Source: Siphonodentalium dalli (Eukaryota; Mollusca; Scaphopoda; Gadilida; Siphonodentaliidae). From it: a DNA stretch of 64,000 nucleotides. Under the pieces are notes generated by a model, which saw only the letters and a list, made by a program, of their open reading frames with translations, was not told where the DNA came from and ran no database searches. The DNA lies in NCBI GenBank assembly GCA_032622095.1, contig CP136061.1, forward strand, positions 49,669,797 through 49,733,796, written 5' to 3'. Made by a program: the position numbers and the translations under genes. Positions within the stretch are counted from its first letter, which is position 1. Every line of letters starts with the position of its first letter. Below, piece after piece: positions 23,201 through 35,200 of this stretch.

Positions 23201-26200
23201 GTACATAAATCCCCAAGCTGCTAGCAGGAAAATTGGGTGGGAGGGAGGGAATTTGAATCTTGTAAATGAATAATTTTTGGAATTGAAGTTTGTCAAATTG
23301 AATTACATTATTTTTCTCTTGGTAAACCAAAATGGCATATTCCTTTTACCGCGTACCGTTATTATGTTAATGAGGTGAAATAGTTCTTATTATAAATTTG
23401 AATTTAAACTAATAACGAATATACATCCGTACGTTATTAGCCGCATGTATCTTGTCATAAGTAGAAGAATTTTGATAAGCTACGCAAATACACATAATAA
23501 TACAGAATACAACATTACTTATTTAGCATGAAACGTCACCGCGAAATATGGAAATCCCCGATCTATTGTCAACACGGAAAATACCAACAATCCAATAGAC
23601 GCCGGTTGTTTACATCGCCGACTGTTTGCATCAGCGATCGATTACTTCTAACATAAAACGGATTATACTGATAATCTTGATTTTATGTTCTTTAGAATCT
23701 AATTAACCTGAGATATAAGGAAATGAGTGGGAGAGGGAGGCACTCCAAGGATAAGCTTGTTCATAGTCAACTAATACACTAGTTCATATTCAATGGGCTG
23801 TTTATTAATATAAACAACCAAAATGTATTTCAAAAATGTGAACAAAATAAATTTGTCATGAAGGTGAAGGACCCTAACCGCCACAAGGCAGTGAAGTTAC
23901 TATTCATATGCATATACTATAGTAACATGATGCCTTCCCCCACCCGAATCCGAAGAGTGGGTTAATAGGCAAATGTGTCCCCACCATTGCCCTACCAGTA
24001 GCAAGTGACACCCAATATGGTGCCGAAGGGGGAATGACGAATCATCCTTAAGTGTAAAGTGTTCCATGAAAAGTGGAACAGAAATGGAGGATGCAATCAG
24101 ACGGTCTGAAAAAGACAAGAAGGACATGAAAAACCAGTGAAAGTAGCAAGAGCCAATTAGAAGGGCACTATACTATACAAGAAAACTAAGATGCATGCAT
24201 CAGGTTGCCCGTGAACTATCTACCATAGAATTGTTGTAGCTATCGATTATACATTTTGGAACACCTGTCTGTATGTATGTGTGTGTGTATGAATGCATGT
24301 GTGTATGTGTTATAGACTCTAACACTGCTCGACCGATCCGACTCGGATTTGGTATTTAACGTGTCAACTTGACCTCGCTCATAGGCATGTTTCTGGACCT
24401 TGACCGATCCGACTAAAAATTTGTGTGTTGGACTACTTCGATCCCGGGAGCAATATGGACGGGTCCAATTTCACGTGAGACCATGTCCTCGAACGTGCTG
24501 ATATAGGCATGTTTCTGGACCAATTGAACAATAGTTTGGCCAGACGCTGTATATACTGGGTACTGTCCAGATGGAGGCGATCACAAATAATCCCTAAATA
24601 GCCCGAACGAAGTCGAGTACATCAGCTAGTCTAATATATATTTTGGACACTTGTCTGTCTGTTTGTCTGTTAGCTATGGCCGGGAAAACTGCCGGATAGA
24701 TTTGACGAAATTTGATACCTAGGGAAAATTATTTCCAGGGAGTATTTTGGACGGGTCAAATCTTGATCCCGAACTGACTTTGACATTCAAAAAGATCAAT
24801 TCCAAGTCAAATCTGGTAAAACGGAAGGATTTAAACGAAATTTGATACCTACCGTTACTTTTGTCCCAGGAGTGTTTCGGATGGGTCAAATCATGACCCC
24901 GACCTGATCTTGACATTCCAAATTGTCAATTCAAGGTCAAATCGGGTAAAGCCGGGCGGATTTCGACGGGTACTTTTGTCGGGAACTTTTGTCCGGGGAG
25001 TGTTTAGGACGGGTCAAATAGTGACCCCGACATGACCTTCACCTTTAAAATGGTCAATTCAAGGTTAAATCGCGCAATTCTCCGAAAATCAGAGGGGAAC
25101 ATCCATGACGAAGTCGGGTCCACCAGCTACTATTATATATTTCTAGATTTAGTTACAAACTAAATACCTGTATATTGTACAAAGAAATGTTTGACAAATA
25201 TATCTATATAAATATTACCATACGAGTCATTAAAATAGATATAACGAAACAAATTTTGAAGGGTGCATGTATCAGGTAAATTTTTATATTTCAAATGATG
25301 ACAGGAATGCGGAAACTTGAAGTACCTACGTAATACTGGCTATCCGCATGAAGAGATATACATGTATATCAAAACAAAAATAGAAGATGACTGCTGGCGA
25401 CAATGTTTTCCAAAAAAATTCAAAGCATTCGATAGCTACCATCTAGTTTTCAACCCGAATATCAATATGATGTTTGGTGACTATCAGATGAGCTGATGAG
25501 GGACATGTCTGTACAGTTGCTAAACAATTCAGTCATGAGAGATCAATATCAAGATAAATATGAAGTTTGGTGATGATCGGCTGAGTGAAGTGGACTGTGG
25601 TCTGTGTTTAGTAATGCTTAAAAAGATTCTTACCTTAATATTTTTATGTTCACTTTATAAACTTCACTGAGTCATCTTTGTCATGTATTTAATTTGATAT
25701 CTTTTGTTAACAGTTTATAAATCATGTATGCCTCATGTTTGTTATTTTAATTTATGTGTTTATTATCATTAAATAAAGTTGCATTCCTTAAAAAGATTCT
25801 TACCTTGATGTTTTATGTTCACTTTATAAACTTCACTGAGTCATCTTTGTCATGTATTGAATTTGATATCTTTTGTTAACAGTTTATAAATTATGTATGT
25901 CTCGTGTTCGTTATTATATTTTATGTGTTTATTATCATTAAATAAAGTTATCATTTAAAATAAATGTATTCACGTCCTCAATTATTATTTCACAAAAAAG
26001 CTCAAATACCCCAAAACACAATAGTTTAGAGTCGCCAATTAGTTAATCCGATTACCTATAACACTAAGCACATAAGCCGCTTAACTTTTAAATGGGGCCG
26101 ACCGTTTACACTTTATAGAATGAAAGAACGAAAAGTTGAATAAAATCAACAAATTTGTGAATTTAAGAACAATTCAAACGTTAATGTTGTCCATATCATA

Positions 26201-29200
26201 ACCCGGACATATGTACTATATTTCAGCCTTGTCCATTTATAAACAAAGAAGATAGTGCGACATCAAGTCCGCTCACACCTTTTATTTTGGAGCCGGTCGC
26301 ATACACTTTATAGTGTGTTTCAGAACGAAAACAAATTTGTAAATTTGTAAATTTAAAAACAATTCAAACGTTGTTGTATTCCATGTCCCAGCCCGGACAT
26401 ATACACCAAATTTCAATGATATTCATTGAGAAACTACGGACCAAACGCTATATAACACTCCGTATACACCTTTTATTCCGAGCCGGACTCAGCCTCGGGT
26501 ACATTTTTAGTGTTTACCGAATTGGCACACGTCGACTGGGGCGAGTTGGCCCTGGGGAGATTTGACCGATTCCGACACCTTCTATAATTTACAGTATGTA
26601 CCCGTTTACGCGTAGTTTACTTTAGTAAGTTCTGCAATTAATACCGTAAATAGAGCGACTGTATTTGACAGAGAATGCCTCTGTTATTGATTATCAAGTT
26701 GCTATACATTAAAAACGACAAATTCACATGCTCGTTCAAGCGCAGTAGTCTATTTTCCCCATGTTAAAGGACATCCACAAATACTAAATAACGCTAACCT
26801 ACTGCAAATGTTTTACACGACAACTGTTAACATAATTGGGCTGAATTCATCTGATGCGGTATTATTCCTCAAAATAAACAACAAAACCATCGTTACTTGG
26901 AAATGTAGTTTGGGCTAACATTTACATAAATCCTCCACATGATTTATCCCGACACACACGTCAGATGAAATACAGCCACCAGAGAAACGCCCAAATTGGG
27001 CGAAATGAAGCCCCCATTGGAAAAATAATTGCCATGGCGATAACATTAGCATGTGTAGGAAGGGACTAACTGGTTCAGCATACTTATCCAACCTAGGAAC
27101 CGCCTGATAGCATTCCTACAATACATGATCGATTATAATGAACAATGATGTCACACATGAGATTAATACAAAAGAACACGAGGTAAAGTCAAGATATGCG
27201 TATGCACATCGTGTGTCAGCAAATGTACATAATATATACAGTGTTATAGACTGGAAATCTGGTCTGAATTCTGTTCAGCCCCAGCTACAATAGACATATA
27301 TGTAAACAGAAGAACACAACTGACTGATCTGATGACTGTACTCATAATCTGGTCTGAATACTGTTCAGCCCCAGCGAGAGGATATGGACGGAACGATCAG
27401 AAATATATATACTCATAAGCTAGCCTAAATACTTTTCAGCCCCAGCGAGAGTAGGAACGGATAATGGAATGACAGAACGCACTGACCAGAAATCTCTCCT
27501 TATAATCTGGTCCGCATACTTTTCAGCCCCAGCGAGAGTATAATTGTTATGTTGGATACTGCACATTTAATGATATTCGTTGTATTGAAGAAATCAGTGA
27601 AAATGTAAAAATGTCCAGCTCCCAGTGAGCATGTTTAGTATAACTATATTTGGCCTGAATTATTTTCAGCACCAATACGGTTGACGATGAGCATATCTGT
27701 TACAGCGCTATATATGGATTTGGTCTGAATTCCTTTCAGCACCTAGACGGTTGAAAGCAGATAGTTGAAATGCTAAATTTGGCCTGAATTCTTTTCAGCA
27801 CCAATAGCGTTGACGATGAGCATGTTCGTTATAGCGCTATATATATGTATACTAGCAGATGACCGACTTCGTCCGGGCTTTGACCTTGAATTGACCATTT
27901 TGAAGGTCAAGGTCAGGTCGGAGTCACGATTTGACCCGCCCAAAACACTCCCCGGACAAAATTACCCGTAGGTATCAAATTTCGTCGAAATCCCAACATA
28001 TATATTAGATCATTTGTGGGTACCCGTTTCAAGGTGAAGGTCACCTCGGGCGGAAAAACTGACCCGATGAAAATCTCCCCCATTCACCCTTATGATGTCA
28101 TACAGATCAAGCCTCTCGGCGATGAGTTAAGAGGAACGATTTAGTGCAAGTACATTATTTACGCGATGCGTCGAAAACGGAAACATAAGACGATCGATGG
28201 AATCAACTAATAAGTATTGTTCCCGGGCAATAAAAATATCTTGCAATAAATCTCTCCTCATAGTCCACACCCTGTGGCATAACTGGGAAGTGAAGACATA
28301 ATTTTAGAAGGCCTCGCAAGGGATGAATTGACGCCGAATCCAGTGCATGATTTCGAGTGACAAAAATGACGATGTCGGAAATAATAACATATCTCGAACC
28401 CGGTGGTCGTATAATTCGATTTTTTATGGGAAAATGGACAGACTCCACGCTTTAATTGTATTAGGCAATTATCGAAGAGACATAAACGCATTTATTAACA
28501 ATCTTGCCAGCCCTGGGAAGATTCGTAGAAGCAAGTTCTATGCAATGGAAATGAATGCATATTTCCTATGTAACGGTTTGACACATACACGCTCTTTATC
28601 AACGACACTGCGGATACGAACGCTCTTTAACTGTCACGCGATTAACCCATGAACTACCAATTGCGGTGGCGGGGGATTGGAGAATGAGTGCTATGACGCT
28701 CTCAGAAGCGGTGCGATGACATTCCATATGTGATTTTACCCTTATATAGCAAGTTTGGGCTAAATCCGTCAGGCAGTTTTCCCGGCCATAGCTAACAGAC
28801 AGACAGACAAACAGAAGTCCCAATATATATATTAGACTAGCAGGTGACCCGACTTCGTCCGGGCTTTGACCTTGCATTGCCAATTTTGAAGGCCAAGGTC
28901 AGGTCGGGGTAACGATTTGACCCATTGAGTTAATTCTGTCTTTTTAATCAAGAGAAATGATGGTACCTGTCCCGTGATGGTACCCGTCCCTAAAAGAGGT
29001 ATGTTTGTGGATACCCGTTTCAAGTTGAAGATCACCTCGGGCGGAAAAACTTACCCGATGAAAATCTTCCCCGTTCCTTGGAACCCCTAAGTACGAAGAC
29101 AGACATAAGAATCACAACTGGCGTGGTTCGTCTCATGGCTTTGTTCGAAAAAGCAATTGCAACAGCTTTCGAGACACGTGTGCTGCACCTAGGTGTAAAA

Positions 29201-32200
29201 TTTCGTCGAAATCCGCCAGTGATACCCGATTTGACCTCGAATTGATCATTTTCAAGGTCAAGTTCAGGTCGGGGTCACAATTTAACCCGTCCATGACACT
29301 TCCCGTGGGTAGCAAGTTTGAGCTCAATCGGTTCGAGTCTATAAAGGACACACACATATATATCATTTGTGGGTACCCGTTTCAAGGTGAAGATCACCTC
29401 GGGCGAAAAAACTGACCCGATGAAAATCTCACCCGTTCCTAGGAAGCCCTAAGTACGTAAGAATCACACAACACGCTCATGTCTGGATACAGTCACGCTC
29501 ACGTGTGGACCCAGACATAAGAATCACATTACACGCATACGCTCTTTATCAACGACACTGTGGATACGAACGCTCTTTAACTATCAACGCGATTAAACCC
29601 ACCGTGCAAATGGCGGTAATTTTTGTGACTGTGAGTGGAGAACTGGTGCTCTGAGCTTCTCCAAAACGGCGGTAAACACTGCCCGTGTGGTTTTAACCTT
29701 TGATTGGAAGTTTGAGCTCAATCGGTCGAGCCGTTTTCCCGGCCATAGCTAACAGACAGACAGAAGTCCCAAAATATATATTAGATATATTTGGCCTGAA
29801 TTCTTTTCAGCACATAGACGGTTGACGATGATCATGTTCGTTATAGCGCTATATATATGCAATCAGCGTCGTTTTCGATGCATCTGTCGGCGTATAGAAG
29901 TGTCGGATGCCGAATTACATACTGTATAATGTCGAGAAGCGAAATTATACTAAGTATGTAGTTCGGCATCAGACACTTCTATACGTCGACAGATGCATCG
30001 AAAACGACGTTGATTGCTTATAATTACGACAATCCGCATATTAGTTGGTGATTAAACAAGTTTTTTTTTAAAGAAACTATATTAAAAACACTAAAATAGT
30101 AAAACTACCCAAGTGATATTTGTGTCTGGACTTTAGCTGCTCTTTTAACCTAAATGGGAAATTTAGTGTGGTCGTCGGAGGGTTAGACCCAGAAGAAATT
30201 GGTAAAGAAGCGGTTTTGGTGTCATTCGACGTGGGAGAATCTCGTGTATAACATATCCAAAATCCGCTAAAATCCGCTTTGGGCAAAATTCAGGATCCAA
30301 GATGGCGTCCAACATGGCTGCCGTTAGTCAAAAGATACTCTGACTGAGATTAATTCGATAATAGTGAGAACAAATGTTGTCATATGTATACAAATGTATA
30401 CATTTTTGCTAAGGTAAAATATTGTGCCACCTGTTTATGGCAAAAATGGAATCCATTGTCCCAGATGGCCACCAAAATGGCGGCCTAAACTCGAACATTT
30501 GAAGTTTTTGCCTAATATCTTAAAGATCAATTCCTGTTGTTTGATAATGGTTCAGACTGGCGACTTTGATTAGGCTTATTCATGTTAATTCAGCATTGGA
30601 GCAATGAAAGATACCATAAATGGGGTCCCAGACTCATCTACACCCTCAAAAATTCGATTTTACAGAACGCGGTATAAAATTCCACAAAACTCTCCATTGT
30701 GATTACAGTCATATATCAACAAGAAATGGACAGAACTGTACAATGTAAGTTGGGCATACCAATATCTATAAATACTCCAATTCAATGAAACCCAAATTGG
30801 CGCTTTGTCTCAAAATGGCTCCCAAAATGGCGGTCAAAATATGGAAAATGGCGGATATTGATCACAGTGTCATTCAATCCAGTATAAGTAGTGGTTGATG
30901 AATAAATTTGACTAAATAAATACGAATGGATATCTCTTTATGATGCCATTATGCTAGCTCTATGTAAAAACTCAGTACCAAAAATGGCTGCCAAAATGGC
31001 CACCCGATGTGAAAAATACTATTTTCTATCACTTCTGTTTATCACTTGTTGCTCTCTGAACTGGGAAACAATGGGTATATTCTTTCAATGATCGTGTCAA
31101 CTGAACATTACAGCAATGACATCTCTAATAGATTAGATCATAGTTTACTCCGTCCTTCACTAATAAGTTACAACGAATGCGGTATGAAATTTAACCAAAA
31201 TCGACTTTGGGGTTCTGGTCACATTTGATATTTAGGGATGAGCAGATCTTGTCTACAAAATAATTGATCGTTTCTTTTATTTGTGAACATTCCATCTCAA
31301 ATAGACCAAAAGAAACAATAAATTTTATCTAACATGGCTTCCAAAACGAAAATGGTAGACTCTGTCCAGCTTATCACATAATGGAAGTTGTGAGTGGTGG
31401 ATGCAGTTGATAATTGGCTCATATACATGTATGTGGCTCATATACATCAAAACTATTTATTTTCAATCTTTTGGTGGCTTCCCGCGGGTTGACACAATCT
31501 CGACGCATCAGTGCTATAATGTCGTAACTCCATTATGGCGGGAAATGAGTATTTGATACCATTCGAATCGTGAGAAAAAATCCAATCCGGTGGGCCAAAC
31601 TGTCCTTGCATTGGATGACAAATATTCACACAAACCAGTGAAGCAAATGTCGTATCTCCAGCGATCTTTACAATTATTCGTGCTATGAGGTCGTATGTCA
31701 AACAGCAGCCACGTGACTTCTGTTTTGTGTTTGTGAATTCTAAAATGTGTGCTATATGGCAGTATCTCCGTGTTAGTCACGTGATCATTTGGTGATTTAA
31801 ACTTTGTGATTGTTCCACACATTTCTGTATGATGATGCACTTGGGTGAATTTTCATAGTGTAGAATAGGCACTTTTTAGTTCATAGACACATGCGATTGC
31901 CACCACATTTAGCTTAATCTGCATTTATTAGCACAACTTCATTATAGCACGGAAACGAATCGTCGCTGGCATACGCAAAATGTCATATCTCCAAACAAGC
32001 TATTGCTTTTTAAAAGAAAACGAGGGAGTAAACAGAAAACAATATGTGGTTCAATGAACAGCTAATGTCAGTTTTCATTGGGATAAATACAACAATACGT
32101 CATGCTTTTGTCAACATTAGGAGAAATGTTGTCTTAAAACTTCAACCTTCATTTTCGCGGAAAGTTGAAAATGTGGGTTACATTATAGCACTGATGCGAC

Positions 32201-35200
32201 GAAATATTAACTATTCGGGCTCGGCCATCATTTTCAAGTTTCAAGCTGGAACTAAATGTAGCCCATGGATTCCCCATTTCGACATGTAAGAAAAGTAGTT
32301 TTACTCTGATCTCTTCCCAGATATCAACTCTCCGGTAAATGGTGATCTCTTATGTTCTAGAAAATACGTGTGCCAAATACATATATGTATGAAGAAACTA
32401 TCCCCATACATTGTTTACACACCGACTCCGTAAGTATGTGGAGGTTTTCTTGGACAAGCGGGATTTTCAAACCTCGAAACCGTCCGTACAAACAATAAAA
32501 GTTAATAGGAAATGACGTTGGAAGTAGGTCTAGAGTACGTCGTCCGCATGAAATAGTTTTCGTGTCATTAATTTGCACATATTTCGTGCTCTGATGAGCA
32601 TGGATGAACGCCTTATGTGGCAGTTTGATTGTCTAACATCCGGAAAATAACATGTTCATTGTTCACATTTCTTGGACAAACATGTTGTTAATCACCAAGT
32701 TCATGTGGCATTTCAATCCAATGACAACCTTGAAATACCAGTTCATCAAGCTAAATGGTTGATACCTTTACGCCTACGGGTCAGATCCAGCCGTGGCGCA
32801 CATTGTGTCTACATATCATTGATGAAATTCACTAAATGTGTAGAAGATATCGGTGCGTCTATATATTTACTAGAATGTTTCTATCCACATGTATATACCC
32901 ACAATCGCATGACACGGAATTGTCACATAAAGTGTGAAGGGTATACAATGTACGTGCGATTTTTCATTTTTCCTCTTGATATTGAAGAAAATAATTTTAC
33001 TTTGAAACTCCCCAGCTCCGATAACCAACTTGCCCCCCAATTAAGTAAACCCCAGGTTATTCGATTTTCCCTCCTGCCCTTTTCACTTTCGCCAGCACTG
33101 GAAAACCCATTATAGCCTGATGCTTCCGGACTAGACCACCGATGCCCATATATTTGATGTTCCGAATAGTCGTTATAAGTAGAAATATTGACACTGTGTT
33201 TTCAAATAATCCAGATTCGTAGCAATTTAATTTCTTTTTAATTAATTTCCAGATAGTCCCTCGTAATAAGTGGACATCGTGTTGGATCCTGCAGTAGATA
33301 CTGCTTAGTTGGAACATTTCGGGCTGAACTGATTGTGGTAGTAGATTATTGGCAACATGTTTAATAGGTCTGTCATCGTTAGCTCACAACCGAAGTGTTG
33401 TTTCGGCTTTCCTCTGAGCAGAACTTAAATTTCGACAATTTTCTGTGACCATTTTGATAGCCATCTTAGCATTTTGAATCGTGATTGGCTACTCATACCC
33501 ACAAAAAACATTCAATCAATGATGTGTATTGGTGCCGAATTGGCGTTTTGTCGAATGGGTTTTCGTGAATAACTACATATTTGCCATTTTCATTATTATT
33601 GGCGACCATGTTGGACGCCATCTTGAATTCTGTATTTTCCCCAAAGCGGATTTTAGCGGATTTTGGATATGTTATACACGAGATTCTCCCGCGTCGAATG
33701 ACAACAAAACCGTTTCTTTACCAATTCCTTCTGGGTCTAACCCTCTGACGACCATTCTAAATATCTGCCATTTTCCATATTTTGACCGCCATTTTGGCAG
33801 CCATTTTTAGACAAAGCGCCAATTTGGGTTTCATTGAATTGGAGTATTTATAGATAATGGTATGCCCAACTTACATTGTACAGTTCTGTCCATTTCTTGT
33901 TGATATACGACTGAAATCCCAATGGCGATTTTTGTGGAATTTTATACCGCGTTCTGTAAAATCAAATTTTTGAGGGTGTAGATGAGTCTGGGACCCCATT
34001 TATGGTATCTTTCATTGCTCCAATGATGAATTAACATGAATATGACTAATCAATGTCGCCAGTCTGAACCATTATCAAACAACAGGAATTGATCTTTAAG
34101 ATATTAGGCAAAACTTTCAAATTTTCGAGTTTAGGCCACCATTTTGGCAGCCATCTGGGGCGAGGGATTCCATTTTTTCTATAGATATGTGGCATAATTC
34201 TTTACCTTCGCAAAAATGTTTACATTTGTATAAATATGGCAACATTTGTTCTCATTATGTCGAATTAATCTCAGTCATAATCTCTTTTGACTAAAGGCGG
34301 CCATGTTGGACGCCATCTTGGATCCTGGATTTTGCCCAAAGCGGATTTTAGCGGATTTTGGATATGTTGTAGCAGAGATTCTCCCGCGTTGAACGACACC
34401 GAGATCGCTTCTTTACCAATTTCTTCTGGGTCAACCCTTTTTTTTTTGCGTACCACGACCACACTAATTGGGTCGAGAATAAATTGGGCGACCGGACCGG
34501 AAGTTCGAGATGAACACACAATTCGATCTCTGTTTCTAACTTTCCAACTAAACAAAAGCAAGACGCAACAATTAAACTGTACTTGCTGGTGTAAATTTCA
34601 CTTGTTTAAAACGATTCTAGAGCATCTATTGTCATAAAGACAATCCGATTCGATAGCAATTCCGAAGCGGTGTTCCCAAACTTCCCCACCGAATATGCGG
34701 TCTCCGGTGACAAACTCGAAAAGTAAACAATCGCTACAATGGTGCATTCTATACTCTCATGACCGCTGCCATGTCATATTAGTATTGGCACGAAGCTGGA
34801 TAAATGCTAATACTAATGGTGGAATAGTTATGTAAAACATTCCTTTATCCCCAACTAAATTAATGTACTATTTGGCTATTTAAACTTTAATCGGCGATAA
34901 TTTTTCGCTGAGAGTTGGCGTCTTGGTTACCACTAGAAACGGAAGTTATTTCTTGCGATTTGATTGGTGGACTAAATAAAATTCCGGGTAAATTCCCCCC
35001 CAAGGATATTCGACTTTGTTTGCGAACTTTTTAAAGTATCACTGCACCCAGTGATGCGGGAAACGACACTTCCCTCGGCTGATAGAGGTTGTCGTACCAA
35101 GTGTATCTAAGGGCCTTGACCAATCAAATGCACGCATTTAAGTGAAAGCGATAGTAGTTGTAATTATATGTATATATATTTGGCCTGAATTCTTTTCAGC

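Noticed and set aside
22866-23885. LTR retrotransposon (direct repeats B1 and B2 as LTRs)
   Set aside because: Only about 600 bp lie between them and that is repeat A2, which recurs at the other end of the SGNH-gag-RT-YR series; the split direct repeat layout of Ngaro elements fits better.
27255-27860. CRISPR-like array of short palindromic repeats
   Set aside because: Repeat spacing is irregular, cores are diverged into two subtypes, there are no cas-like genes and the setting is a eukaryotic intron.
32672-33115. 147-codon plus-strand ORF in intron 2
   Set aside because: No recognisable motif, and no splice or promoter context; chance remains the simplest explanation.
33529-34637. Protein gene suggested by similar open frames ([17 protein letters not shown]-type peptides)
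   Set aside because: The peptides are translations of family B repeats, occur on both strands at several places and end at random; substitutions do not favour silent sites.
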